From: Clostridium_AM sp963780135 | GTDB taxonomy: Bacteria > Bacillota > Clostridia > Clostridiales > Clostridiaceae | Direction: 5' to 3' | Assembly (NCBI GenBank): GCA_963780135.1 | Contig: CAWAAR010000003.1 | Coordinates: 2,046,001 to 2,110,000 of the forward strand | Length of the DNA stretch: 64,000 nt | Shown: piece after piece, positions 35,901 through 45,448 of the stretch | How positions within the stretch are numbered: the first letter of the stretch is position 1 | How the letters are laid out: each line of letters begins with the position of its first letter | Notes under the pieces: model-generated | Told to the model about the DNA's origin: nothing | Seen by the model: the letters and a program-made list of their open reading frames with translations, nothing else | Database searches by the model: none | Translations under genes and position numbers: made by a program

Positions 35901-36599
35901 ATGAATAAAATAAATATATTAGTAGTAGATGATGAGAAAGAAATTAGAAATTTAATAGAAATATATTTAAAAAACGAAGGATATGGCATCTTTTTAGCAG
36001 AGGATGGAACGAGTGCATTAAAAATATTAAAGGAAGAAGATATTAAGCTTGTAATATTAGACATAATGCTTCCAGATATAGATGGAATAAGCATATGTAA
36101 GAGCATTAGAAATTATAAGGATACACCTATAATAATGTTATCTGCTAAAAGAGAAGATAATGATAAAATATCTGGTATATTAAATGGGGCTGATGATTAT
36201 ATGGGCAAGCCATTTAATCCATTAGAACTCATGGTTAGAATTAAAGCACAATTAAGAAGATACCTTAAAGTCAATTCAAAGGATATAAATAAAAATGAGA
36301 TAGTAATAGAAGATTTGAAAATAAACCTTTTGAATCATCAAGTATACATTGGGGAAGAAGAGATTCATTTAACAGTAAAAGAGTTTGAAATATTAAAATT
36401 ACTGGCTGAAAACAAAGGAAAGGTTTTTAATAGTAGAAATATATATGAAACTATTTGGAATGAAGAGTTTTATGAATGTGATTCTACAATAATAACTCAT
36501 ATAAAAAACTTAAGAACTAAGCTAAATGATGATTTTAAAAAACCAAAGTATATTAAAACAGTTTGGGGAGTGGGTTACAAAATTGAATCTAATCAATAA
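35901..36599 (+). CDS. OmpR/PhoB family response regulator
   Basis: A 232-residue regulator. The receiver domain has the acidic pair VVDDEKE (about 10-16), phospho-acceptor Asp54 in VILDIMLPDIDG, the Thr/Ser IIMLSA and the Lys-Pro of MGKPFNPLE. A winged-helix trans_reg_C domain (about 135-230) ends with FNSRNIYETIWNEEF and IKTVWGVGYKIE. AAGGAGAAG precedes the ATG. It is the partner of the kinase immediately upstream. No autoregulatory direct repeats stood out, and it ends in a very strong terminator. Confidence 0.9.
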   Translation: MNKINILVVDDEKEIRNLIEIYLKNEGYGIFLAEDGTSALKILKEEDIKLVILDIMLPDIDGISICKSIRNYKDTPIIMLSAKREDNDKISGILNGADDYMGKPFNPLELMVRIKAQLRRYLKVNSKDINKNEIVIEDLKINLLNHQVYIGEEEIHLTVKEFEILKLLAENKGKVFNSRNIYETIWNEEFYECDSTIITHIKNLRTKLNDDFKKPKYIKTVWGVGYKIESNQ

Positions 36600-36634
36600 T
36601 ATATAATTGAAAAGTATGTTTTGGATTTAAAGTT

Positions 36635-36690
36635 AAAGAGCTTATAGCTAATAATTTCTATTGATATTATTAGCTATAAGCTCTTTGTTC
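36635..36690 (+). terminator. Long terminator after the two-component pair
   Basis: A perfect 21-bp stem (36635-36655 with 36666-36686) begins AAAGAGCTTATAG and ends in CTCTTTGTTCTT. The remaining bases to 36938 hold only a short frame MMQSIGGIQNIFF without support; I see nothing else in this gap. Confidence 0.85.
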
Positions 36691-36938
36691 TTGGTAATGT
36701 AGGGGTGTCAAATCAGAGAGAATTATCTTACACATAATAACCATAATTTAGAGGAATTTAAATTTTATTGTAGAAACATATATAATAGTTAAATATGCTG
36801 TGATAGATATGATGCAGTCTATTGGAGGGATTCAAAATATTTTCTTTAGTATTTGAATTGTGGAAAAATTTTGATAAATGATGCTGCAAGTTCAGTTACA
36901 GATGAAAAATTGAAAAGTAATGTTGAGGAGGATGCAGC

Positions 36939-38258
36939 ATGATCAATTGTACTAGGCAAGTAAGTAGTTTACCACAAATTCTCATTGTTGATGATACGCT
37001 GGCTAATTTGAAGCTACTGACAACGATGCTTTTTGAGCATGGCTATCAAGTGCGCCCGGTAACCAGCGGAGTAAGAGCGCTTGAATCAGTGGCCGTTGAG
37101 AAGCCGGACTTGATTATACTGGATGTATTAATGCCGGAGATGGATGGTTATGAGGTATGTCGGCAATTGAAGCTGAACGAGCATAGCCGTGACATTCCAG
37201 TGATATTTATAAGTGCACTTAATGAGGCAGTTAACAAGGTCACAGGTTTCAAAGTAGGTGGTGTGGATTATATTTCTAAACCTTTTCAAGAAGAAGAAGT
37301 GTTGATTAGGGTGGAGACCCACCTGTCAGTGTCCCGTTTGCAACAGCAATTACAGGCGCGCAATATTCAGCTTGAAGAGGAAATTGTCCAGCGTAAAAAA
37401 GCAGAGGAAGAACTGATCAAGGCTGAACAAGAAAGAAGAAGGCTAGATGATCTTATGGAACAGGATAGAATTAAAACGGAGTTTTTTGCAAATATTTCTC
37501 ATGAATTAAAGACTCCAATTAATGTTATTTTTTCTTCACTTCAGTTATATGAATCCAATTTAAAGGGATGCTTAGAGCGCAATATAACTTCAAATTGCCA
37601 TAAATACATAAATTCAATGAAACAAAATTGTTATAGGCTTTTAAGATTGACCAATAATTTAATTGATATAACAAAGATTGATGTAGGTTATTTTGAAATA
37701 CATAAAACAAATAACAATATAATAAATCTCATAGAAAATATAACACTATCTGTTGCTAATTATATAGAAAGCAAGGAATTATCACTTATATTTGATACTG
37801 ATATAGAGGAAAAAATTATCGCTTGCGATCCTGATAAAATAGAGAGAATTATTTTGAATTTGTTATCAAATGCATTAAAGTTTACTGAGCCTGGTGATAA
37901 AATCATGGTTAGTATAGAAAATGGCATGGAGAATATTTGTATTAAGGTAAAGGATACAGGGATAGGTATTCCTGAAGAAAAGCTAAATTCAATATTTGAA
38001 CGTTTTGTACAAGTTGACAAGTCTCTTACAAGGAATCAGGAAGGAAGTGGAATAGGACTTTCTATTGTCAAGGCTTTAGTAGAACTTCATGGTGGAACAA
38101 TATATGCAAATAGTCATATTGGACAGGGTACTGAGATTATTATACATATGCCATGTGAATTAGTAGAAGAAGAGGATAATTTAAATTTAATGAGTAATTC
38201 AACAGAAAAAAATAATGTTGAGAAAATTAAAATAGAATTTTCAGATATATATAAATGA
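36939..38258 (+). CDS. Receiver-histidine kinase hybrid (REC-HisKA-HATPase)
   Basis: A 439-residue cytoplasmic protein. An N-terminal receiver (about 13-130) has VDDTLANLK, phospho-acceptor Asp62 in IILDVLMPEMDG and SKPFQEEEV. A coiled coil (140-175) leads to HisKA with His188 in NISHELKTPINV and an HATPase domain with NLLSNALKF and GSGIGLSIVKALVELHGG. There is no membrane segment, so a soluble or partner signal is sensed. The DNA changes sharply near 37470: the receiver half uses many GCG, CGC, CCG and GGC codons, the kinase half is AT-rich like its neighbours, as if two genes were fused. The gene downstream is a kinase-receiver protein and may form a phosphorelay with it. Confidence 0.85.
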   Translation: MINCTRQVSSLPQILIVDDTLANLKLLTTMLFEHGYQVRPVTSGVRALESVAVEKPDLIILDVLMPEMDGYEVCRQLKLNEHSRDIPVIFISALNEAVNKVTGFKVGGVDYISKPFQEEEVLIRVETHLSVSRLQQQLQARNIQLEEEIVQRKKAEEELIKAEQERRRLDDLMEQDRIKTEFFANISHELKTPINVIFSSLQLYESNLKGCLERNITSNCHKYINSMKQNCYRLLRLTNNLIDITKIDVGYFEIHKTNNNIINLIENITLSVANYIESKELSLIFDTDIEEKIIACDPDKIERIILNLLSNALKFTEPGDKIMVSIENGMENICIKVKDTGIGIPEEKLNSIFERFVQVDKSLTRNQEGSGIGLSIVKALVELHGGTIYANSHIGQGTEIIIHMPCELVEEEDNLNLMSNSTEKNNVEKIKIEFSDIYK

Positions 38259-38300
38259 AGTTAGATATATTATAAATTTAAGAAAGAGGAGATGATTAAA

Positions 38301-40634
38301 ATGAATGATATGTCAGCATTAAAACAGCTGATTGTAAGCAATGAAGAATGGCTGCTCAAAAGATTATTTTATTATGCTATAGAACACAATTATGCGGAAG
38401 GCAGTGCTGCACTTGAAGAGGCGTGGCGTAATTGTGTCAAGGGACTTTCGAGTGCCATATTGGAAGGTATTGATAACATATACCCTGATTTTGAATTCGG
38501 ATCTGAGCATAATTTTAGAGAAGATCCTTTATGCCGTTTTATTGTGGATACTGCTAAAAGACATAGGGAAAGAGGAGTAAGTCAGCAACTCTTTCATGGA
38601 CTTATGGTTTATTACAAAGAAGCTTGGCTGGATCTTGTAAAATATGCTAAATTCCAAAAAGAGTATGAAGATGAATGCTTGCATATAATTTCCCGAATGT
38701 TTGATCGTTTTATGATTGCACTTTGTGAAGAATGGGCTGAGACTGGGCAAGGCAGACAGATAGAAGAACTGCAGATTCAAAGTCGGAGAATAATAGTAGA
38801 AAAAAACAGATTCTTAACAATCTTTGAAAGTGTGCCTAATCCCATATTTATTATTGATGATGCAGACAGAATCGTTAATTTTAATTATGCTGCAGCTATG
38901 ATGATAAATGCTACAGAAAGCCATGGGGACCAGTATTACTATTCAACGCCAGAAGCTTCAGTTAAAAACAATAATCAAATTATTGGCGAAACAGTTATCC
39001 GATTTTTCCCATGGCTAGCAGATGAGCTTAAGGATTTTATTGCTGCTAATAAACCTTCCGTTAGTTTAGAGAGGAAGGTGTACACTAAGAATGGAATTCA
39101 ATATTTTAGTATTAAACTATCACGAAGGGTAGATGTAAGCAAAACTTTTCTTGGAGGTATTATCATTTTTGAAGATATTACAGAGAAAAAATTGGTTCTA
39201 GAGCAATTGCAGCAGGCAAAAGAAGCTGCTGAAGCTGCAAATCAAGCTAAAAGTACTTTCATTGCCAATATGAGCCATGAACTTCGTACACCAATGAATG
39301 CTATTTTAGGTTATCCACAATTGATGAAAATGGAAGGTGGGTTAAAAGCTGAACATCTTGAGTATTTAGATATTATAAATCGCAGCGGAGAACATCTTTT
39401 GGCACTGATCAATGATGTACTAGAAATATCCAAAATGGAAGCTCAGCATATTACTTTACAAATAGCCACTTTTGACCTTCATACCCTTTTCTACGACTTA
39501 GAAAAAATGTTTCTGGTTAGAACAAATAGCAAGAATTTAAATTTTAATTTGAATGGGATTGATAAAGTTCCCCGCTATATCACAGCAGATGAGAATAAAT
39601 TTCGCCAAATATTAATCAATCTTTTAGGAAATGCAGTGAAGTTTACCAATGAGGGTTGTATAAGTGTTCGAACGATGACAAAACGTACACAAGATAAGCT
39701 GTATTTAACTGTAGAAGTTGAAGATACTGGCTTTGGAATAGAAGAGAAGGAGCAGAGCAAACTGTTTCAATATTTTGAGCAAACAAAGAGCGGTAGGGAA
39801 ATACAGGAAGGAACTGGATTGGGGCTGGCTATAAGTCGTGAATATGCTCGAATGATGGGAGGAGATATCACAGTGAGGAGCCAGTTTGGAAAAGGGAGTA
39901 TTTTTACTTTGGAAATAAATTTCCAAGAAGGGAGCACTGCTAGTGTAACAGGAGTTTCTGAGAGACACCCTATAATTGGCTTGAAGGAGGGACAAAAAAA
40001 ACCTCATATACTAGTGGTGGAAGACAATGCTGATAGTCGAGAATTGCTTATTCGCCTTCTTAGGACAATTGGATTTGAAGTGAAGGAGGCAGAGAACGGT
40101 TTAGAAGCGATAGAGATTTTTTCAAAGTGGAAACCTGATTTTATTTGGATGGATCTTCGTATGCCAGTAATGAACGGTCTCGAAGCAACTAAAAAAATAC
40201 GTGCTATGAAAGAGGGAGCAGATGTGCCAATTGTCGTACTTTCAGCAAGTGTGCTTAAAGAAGAAATAAAACCTATTATAAAAGCTGGTTGCACCGATTT
40301 TGTTCGCAAGCCTTATCGTGAACAGGATATTTTTGAAGCTATGGCTAAGCATTTAGGAGTCGAATACGTTTATGAAGCATTATCAGATGAAGAATCTGTT
40401 GATTTTGATAACAATGTTGATGAGCTTATTAAGTCCTTGCCCTCTGCACTATATAATGAATTGTATGATGCAATTTCCAGGCTGAATGTCAATGAGGTTC
40501 AAAAAATAATTGATAAAATTATGGTGGAACATGCTGCGCTTGGCAGTATACTGAAAAAATATGTTGAACAATTTGAATATGATAAGGTTTGGACGATACT
40601 AGAAAATTCGGCGGAAGGTAAAACAACTCAATAG
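38301..40634 (+). CDS. Hybrid histidine kinase (sensor-PAS-HisKA-HATPase-REC)
   Basis: A 777-residue protein. ATG 38301 (MNDMSAL) is preferred over 38292 because GAGGAG lies nine bases before it. An all-helical N-terminal domain of about 165 residues (LLKRLFYYAIEHNYAEG onward) resembles RsbR-type or kinase N-terminal sensor domains. A PAS domain follows (NRFLTIFESVPNPIFII, about 170-285), then HisKA with His326 in NMSHELRTPMNAILGY, HATPase, and a receiver with Asp618 in WMDLRMPVMNG. The ~85-residue tail (SLPSALYNELYDAI onward) has no clear His-phosphotransfer motif. It starts 42 bases after the REC-kinase gene and is likely co-transcribed. Confidence 0.87.
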   Translation: MNDMSALKQLIVSNEEWLLKRLFYYAIEHNYAEGSAALEEAWRNCVKGLSSAILEGIDNIYPDFEFGSEHNFREDPLCRFIVDTAKRHRERGVSQQLFHGLMVYYKEAWLDLVKYAKFQKEYEDECLHIISRMFDRFMIALCEEWAETGQGRQIEELQIQSRRIIVEKNRFLTIFESVPNPIFIIDDADRIVNFNYAAAMMINATESHGDQYYYSTPEASVKNNNQIIGETVIRFFPWLADELKDFIAANKPSVSLERKVYTKNGIQYFSIKLSRRVDVSKTFLGGIIIFEDITEKKLVLEQLQQAKEAAEAANQAKSTFIANMSHELRTPMNAILGYPQLMKMEGGLKAEHLEYLDIINRSGEHLLALINDVLEISKMEAQHITLQIATFDLHTLFYDLEKMFLVRTNSKNLNFNLNGIDKVPRYITADENKFRQILINLLGNAVKFTNEGCISVRTMTKRTQDKLYLTVEVEDTGFGIEEKEQSKLFQYFEQTKSGREIQEGTGLGLAISREYARMMGGDITVRSQFGKGSIFTLEINFQEGSTASVTGVSERHPIIGLKEGQKKPHILVVEDNADSRELLIRLLRTIGFEVKEAENGLEAIEIFSKWKPDFIWMDLRMPVMNGLEATKKIRAMKEGADVPIVVLSASVLKEEIKPIIKAGCTDFVRKPYREQDIFEAMAKHLGVEYVYEALSDEESVDFDNNVDELIKSLPSALYNELYDAISRLNVNEVQKIIDKIMVEHAALGSILKKYVEQFEYDKVWTILENSAEGKTTQ

Positions 40635-40654
40635 CAAGTGAGTCCACCATGAAA

Positions 40655-40687
40655 CCCACGAAAATTATTATTTTTGATTTTCGTGGG
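40655..40687. terminator. Bidirectional terminator between the hybrid kinase and TrmB genes
   Basis: CCCACGAAAAT (40655-40665) pairs with ATTTTCGTGGG (40677-40687). The loop contains the TrmB stop codon, so the right arm lies in the last TrmB codons. T runs flank it on both strands. Confidence 0.75.
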
Positions 40688-41501
40688 CATTAAACCATGG
40701 TGAGTCCGAATTGAAGAGTTTGCGAAGTTTAATCAAATTTGGACCAAAGCTAGCTTCAAGAATACTACGATGTTCTTTAAGCATTTCCATTATATACAAG
40801 TCATGTATGATAACTTCTGTGATTGGCATAACTAATGCCGGATGGGCTGTCCATGCTGCACGGCTGTCTTTATCTAGGGATACAATTCCTGCAACCATCT
40901 CTTTATTATCAACGCTCATGATAATCCAACGACCTCCATACTCAGAGGTTATTTGATCACTAGAATCATGAGAATAAATCTTGGCAAAATCAAAAGACAC
41001 ATCTCCATAAGATACGATAATTATTTCAATTCCCCTCAATGAGGCTGCTTGCAAATCATCTTTTAATTCATTTGCATCCTCTTCCCATATTTCAATCAGA
41101 ACGCGGCTGGTTGCCTTTTTTATAACTTCTTTAACCCGATTTATGATTGCTTCATGTCCTGTAATGTTCCAAATATTTTCCCTATACTGCGCAGTATAGG
41201 TGTACCGTTCTAAAGCTTTCTCTGCTGCATGAAAAGCTGTTTCAGCTTTGCGTTTTCTTTGAGCAATTAGTTCTTTAGGTGGCAGGGGTGTGTAAAGAGC
41301 AGGTGTTTCAAGACTCACAAAGATTTCTCCATGTTCAGTTAGTTCTGCTAAAACTTGATAAATTTTAGACCTTGGAACACCCGAGTTTAAGGCGACTGCA
41401 TATCCTGAAAGAGGTGAGTTTTCAAGCAAAGCCAAGTATGCTTTTGCCTCGTATTCTGTAAAGTTTAATTCTTGTAGAGTTTTTAATATATCAAGTTTCA
41501 T
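40668..41501 (-). CDS. TrmB family transcriptional regulator
   Basis: A 277-residue regulator from ATG 41501 (MKLDILKTLQELNFTEYEAKAYLALL), which has GGGGAGGA about ten bases upstream; the longer frame to 41636 crosses the promoter and is rejected. The N-terminal TrmB winged helix includes SGYAVALNSGVPRSKIYQVLAELTEHGE. A coiled linker (ELIAQRKRKAETAFHAAEKAL) precedes a PLD-like effector domain (about 120-240). TrmB proteins respond to sugars or metabolites. The gene diverges from the PFOR gene with a 205-base shared region rich in matching half-sites, so it probably controls PFOR and itself. Confidence 0.82.
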   Translation of the reverse strand: MKLDILKTLQELNFTEYEAKAYLALLENSPLSGYAVALNSGVPRSKIYQVLAELTEHGEIFVSLETPALYTPLPPKELIAQRKRKAETAFHAAEKALERYTYTAQYRENIWNITGHEAIINRVKEVIKKATSRVLIEIWEEDANELKDDLQAASLRGIEIIIVSYGDVSFDFAKIYSHDSSDQITSEYGGRWIIMSVDNKEMVAGIVSLDKDSRAAWTAHPALVMPITEVIIHDLYIMEMLKEHRSILEASFGPNLIKLRKLFNSDSPWFNAHENQK

Positions 41502-41556
41502 AATAATATCCTCCCCAAAAAAGCTGTCATTTAAAAACAAGTATACCATTAAGTGC

Positions 41557-41616
41557 TTGACAAAAACAATAGGAAAACCTATTCTATAAATAGAGGCTAC
41601 ATAGGTAGCGCCTATG
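41557..41616 (+). promoter_or_regulatory. PFOR promoter with ATAGG/CCTAT operator array
   Basis: TTGACA (41557-41562) and TATTCT (41580-41585), spacer 17 bp. Within the spacer is AATAGG-AAAA-CCTATT (41568-41583). Just downstream is ACATAGG-TAGCG-CCTATGT (41598-41616). Both share ATAGG...CCTAT half-sites, suggesting two operators for the divergent TrmB protein. A third related palindrome lies in the TrmB gene (41181-41200). Confidence 0.65.
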
Positions 41617-41706
41617 TATAGATGAATATTTGGCAAAGAAGCAACTGCTAAAAATGAAAAGTAGTAAGAGAGTTCATAATTGTATTAGAGAAAGGAAGAA
41701 TATAAA

Positions 41707-44700
41707 ATGTCTAAAGTTAAAAAAACAATGGATGGAAATGAAGCAGCAGCTTATGTTTCCTATGCATTTACTGAGGTGGCAACAATTTATCCGATTACAC
41801 CGTCATCACCTATGGCAGAACATGTAGATGAATGGGCTGCTAGTGGTAAAAAAAATCTATTTGGTCAAAAGGTTAGTTTAGTAGAAATGCAGGCAGAAGC
41901 TGGTGCTGCAGGAGCAATGCACGGTACACTAGAAGCGGGTGCACTTGCAACTAGTTATACAGCTTCTCAAGGATTAATGCTCATGATACCAAGCATGTAT
42001 AGAATGTCAGGACAATTACAACCAGGTGTTTTACATGTAAGTGCTAGAACTCTTGGAACACATGCATTTTCTATTTTTGGAGATCACTCGGATGTTATGG
42101 CATGCAGACAAACGGGATTTGCTATGTTAAATACTGCAAATGTTCAAGAAGTTATGGATTTAGCTGGTGTAGCACATTTAGCTGCTATTGAGGGACATGT
42201 TCCATTTCTACATTTCTTTGATGGATTTAGGACTTCACATGAAATCCAAAAAATTGATGTATTAGATTATGAAGATTTAGGAAAATTACTAAATCATAAG
42301 GAATTAAACAGATTCAGAAAGAATTCTTTGAATCCAGAAAGACCAGTACAAAGAAGTACTGTACAAAATCCAGATGTATTTTTCCAGGCAAGAGAAGCTT
42401 GTAACCCATATTATGATAAATTACCAGAAATTGTTGAAAATTATATGGTAGAAATTAATAAACTTACAGGAAGAGACTACCATTTGTTTAATTACTACGG
42501 AGCAGAAGATGCAGAACATGTAATCGTTGCAATGGGATCTGTAAGCGGAGTTGCAAAAGAAGTAGTTGATCATTTGAATGCTAATGGGCAAAAAACTGGT
42601 TACTTACATGTACATTTATATAGACCATTTTCTGTTCAGTACTTTTTAAAACAATTACCAGATACAGTAAAGAAAATAACAGTTCTTGATAGAACAAAAG
42701 AACCTGGTTCAGCAGGAGAACCTTTATATTTAGATGTATGCGCAGCATTTATAAATGAAAAGGATAAACCTCTTATATATGCAGGACGTTATGGATTGTC
42801 ATCAAAGGATGTTACTCCAGAACAAATAATTGCTGTTTATGAAAATATGAAATCATCTAATGTTAAAAATTATTTTACTGTTGGTATTGAAGATGATGTA
42901 ACTTTCCATTCACTAAAGCTTGGAGAGAGTATTGATTTATGTGATGAAGGAACAATAAGCTGTAAATTCTGGGGACTTGGTTCTGATGGAACTGTTGGTG
43001 CAAATAAAAATTCTATTAAAATTATAGGTGATCATACAGATATGTATGTGCAAGCATATTTTGAATATGATACTAAAAAATCAGGAGGAATTACAAAGTC
43101 ACATTTACGTTTTGGAAAAAATCCAATTCGTGGAAGCTATCTTGTAAAAAGAGCTGATTTTATTGCTTGTCATAAAACTTCTTATATAAATACATATGAT
43201 ATAGTAAATGAACTTAAACCAAATGGCGTTTTCTTACTTAATTGCAGCTGGAATGAAAAGGAAGTAGAGAATAACCTACCAGTACATGTAAAACGTTACT
43301 TAGCACAAAACAATATTAAGTTTTATGTAATTGATGCAACTGGCATTGGAAAAGAATTAGGACTTGGAAGCCGTACAAATACCATTTTACAGGCTGCATT
43401 TTTCAAGTTAGCAAACATTATTCCAGCAGAGGAAGCATCTGAGTACATGAAAAAAGCAATCTTAAAATCCTATGGACATAAAGGCGATAAGATTGTAAAT
43501 ATGAATTATGCTGCAGTTGATCGTGGAAATGAAAGTATTAAACAAATTACAGTTAGCGAGAAGTGGGCAAATTTAGTAGATGAGCCAGTAGTTGAGAATG
43601 AAAATTTACCAGAATATGTTCGTAATGTAATGAATCCTATTAACGCACAAAAGGGAGATGAGCTTCCAGTAAGCGCCTTTGCAGCTGCTGCAGATGGTAC
43701 TGTGGCTTTAGGTTCAAGTAAGTATGAAAAAAGAGGAGTTGCAATTGATGTACCTACTTGGGATATGACAAAATGTATTCAATGTAATCAATGTTCCTAT
43801 GTATGTCCTCATGCTGCAATACGTCCATTCTTATTGAATGAAGAAGAAAAAAATAGAGCACCTGAAAACTATAAAATGGTACAAGCAAAAGGAAAAGGTC
43901 TTGAAAAGTATCAGTTTAGTATACAAGTAGATCCATTAGATTGTTTGGGCTGTGGAAGTTGTGCAGAGGTATGTCCTGCTAAAGAAAAAGCATTAACAAT
44001 GCAGCCACTAGAAAGTCAAGTATCAGAGATGGAAAATTGGGAATATGCCTTGACTCTAAGCAAAAAAGAAAATCCAATGAATAAGTTTACTGTTAAAGGA
44101 AGCCAATTTGAGCAGCCTTTACTTGAATTCTCAGGAGCCTGTGCAGGATGTGGAGAAACTCCATATGCAAAATTAATGACCCAGTTATTTGGAGATAGAA
44201 TGTATTTTGCTAATGCAACCGGTTGTACACAAGCTTGGGGAGCAGCATGTCCATCTGTACCGTATACAACTAATCATGAAGGTCACGGACCAGCATGGTC
44301 AAACTCACTATTTGAAAATAATGCAGAATTTTCACTAGGTATGTGTTTAGCTGTAAAGCAGCAAAGAGAAAGAGTTACTTCTAAGGTAGAAGAGTTATTA
44401 AAAACAGCAGTAAATACAATTGGTAAGGATACAAAGGAAGCCTTGGAAAATTGGCTTGAGAGTAAAGATGACAGTGACAAAACTAGATATGTAAGCACAA
44501 AATTAGTAAAAGCATTGGAAAAGACTTCATTAGAAGGAAAAGATAAAGAAACTTTAGAGTTTATATTAGATAATAAAGAACATTTAGTGAAAAAATCCAT
44601 GTGGATGTATGGCGGCGATGGCTGGGCATATGATATTGGATATGGCGGATTAGACCATGTACTAGCATCTGGTGAAAATGTAAATGTTCTAGTAGTTGAT

Positions 44701-45237
44701 ACAGAAGTTTATTCTAATACTGGTGGACAATCATCTAAAGCAACACCTTTAGGTGCAGTAGCGCAATTTGCAGCTTCTGGTAAGAAAACAGTTAAAAAAG
44801 ATTTAGGCAAGCTTGCGATGACTTATGGATACATTTATGTGGCACAGGTAGCTATGGGAGCAAACCAAACACAATTGGTAAAAGCCCTAGAAGAAGCAGA
44901 AAGCTATCCAGGACCATCTTTAGTAATTGCTTATGCACCATGTATTAATCACGGAATTAAAAAGGGAATGGCCTATGCACAGTTAGAAGCAAAAGAAGCT
45001 GTAGAGTCAGGATACTGGCATTTATATAGATATAATCCACTACTTAAAAAGGAAGGTAAAAATCCATTTATTTTAGATTCAAAGGAACCTACTAAATCCT
45101 ATAAAGACTTTACTATGGGAGAAGTAAGATATTCATCTTTATTAAGAGTCTTCCCTGAAATTGCTGCTGAACTATTTGAAGAAGCAGAAGCAGCAGCAAA
45201 AGAAAAATACATCCAATATAAGACTATGGCAGAATAA
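41707..45237 (+). CDS. nifJ: Pyruvate:ferredoxin (flavodoxin) oxidoreductase
   Basis: A 1176-residue one-chain enzyme, full length for the family. It converts pyruvate and CoA to acetyl-CoA and CO2, passing electrons to ferredoxin; this is the main entry to acetyl-CoA, hydrogen and solvent formation in clostridia. Domain I starts with AAYVSYAFTEVATIYPITPSSPMAEHVD. Two [4Fe-4S] motifs are CIQCNQCSYVCPHA (from Cys690) and CLGCGSCAEVCPA (from Cys746). The proximal cluster and TPP domain show SGACAGCGETPYAKL, NATGCTQAWGA and GDGWAYDIGYGGLDHV, with TEVYSNTGGQ. AGAAAGGAAG precedes the ATG. Probably regulated by the divergent TrmB protein. Confidence 0.96.
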   Translation: MSKVKKTMDGNEAAAYVSYAFTEVATIYPITPSSPMAEHVDEWAASGKKNLFGQKVSLVEMQAEAGAAGAMHGTLEAGALATSYTASQGLMLMIPSMYRMSGQLQPGVLHVSARTLGTHAFSIFGDHSDVMACRQTGFAMLNTANVQEVMDLAGVAHLAAIEGHVPFLHFFDGFRTSHEIQKIDVLDYEDLGKLLNHKELNRFRKNSLNPERPVQRSTVQNPDVFFQAREACNPYYDKLPEIVENYMVEINKLTGRDYHLFNYYGAEDAEHVIVAMGSVSGVAKEVVDHLNANGQKTGYLHVHLYRPFSVQYFLKQLPDTVKKITVLDRTKEPGSAGEPLYLDVCAAFINEKDKPLIYAGRYGLSSKDVTPEQIIAVYENMKSSNVKNYFTVGIEDDVTFHSLKLGESIDLCDEGTISCKFWGLGSDGTVGANKNSIKIIGDHTDMYVQAYFEYDTKKSGGITKSHLRFGKNPIRGSYLVKRADFIACHKTSYINTYDIVNELKPNGVFLLNCSWNEKEVENNLPVHVKRYLAQNNIKFYVIDATGIGKELGLGSRTNTILQAAFFKLANIIPAEEASEYMKKAILKSYGHKGDKIVNMNYAAVDRGNESIKQITVSEKWANLVDEPVVENENLPEYVRNVMNPINAQKGDELPVSAFAAAADGTVALGSSKYEKRGVAIDVPTWDMTKCIQCNQCSYVCPHAAIRPFLLNEEEKNRAPENYKMVQAKGKGLEKYQFSIQVDPLDCLGCGSCAEVCPAKEKALTMQPLESQVSEMENWEYALTLSKKENPMNKFTVKGSQFEQPLLEFSGACAGCGETPYAKLMTQLFGDRMYFANATGCTQAWGAACPSVPYTTNHEGHGPAWSNSLFENNAEFSLGMCLAVKQQRERVTSKVEELLKTAVNTIGKDTKEALENWLESKDDSDKTRYVSTKLVKALEKTSLEGKDKETLEFILDNKEHLVKKSMWMYGGDGWAYDIGYGGLDHVLASGENVNVLVVDTEVYSNTGGQSSKATPLGAVAQFAASGKKTVKKDLGKLAMTYGYIYVAQVAMGANQTQLVKALEEAESYPGPSLVIAYAPCINHGIKKGMAYAQLEAKEAVESGYWHLYRYNPLLKKEGKNPFILDSKEPTKSYKDFTMGEVRYSSLLRVFPEIAAELFEEAEAAAKEKYIQYKTMAE

Positions 45238-45276
45238 AATATAAAAACTGGCCATTTGGCCAATGTAATATTTATG

Positions 45277-45313
45277 AAAAAATCTCTATACTATTTAAGT
45301 ATAGGGATTTTTT
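45277..45313 (+). terminator. Terminator after PFOR
   Basis: AAAAAATC-T-CTATACT pairs with AGTATAG-G-GATTTTTT (45277-45292 with 45298-45313). A shorter TGGCC/GGCCA hairpin lies just upstream at 45249-45262. Between here and 45438 is a ribosome-site-like GGAGATGG and a 10-codon frame MDKKVNSKAV that I would not call a gene. Confidence 0.8.
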
Positions 45314-45429
45314 GTGTAGATTTAGAAAAGGAGATGGAATATGGATAAGAAAGTAAACTCAAAAGCAGTATGAGGGATTTTTTGGCTTTTGCAGTAATGC
45401 TGAAATAAAGAATATTAGAATAAAGCAAG

Positions 45430-45448
45430 CCACCCATTTTACGGGTGG
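45430..45448 (-). terminator. Hairpin at the end of the GGDEF-EAL gene
   Basis: CCACCC (45430-45435) and GGGTGG (45443-45448) form a GC-rich 6-bp stem overlapping the last codons of the minus-strand gene. The following bases on that strand are only partly T-rich, so termination strength is uncertain. Confidence 0.45.

Noticed and set aside
41502..41706. Short open frames through the TrmB-PFOR intergenic region, including an N-terminal extension of TrmB
   Set aside because: The region holds a promoter and operators, and the inner TrmB start has a strong ribosome site.
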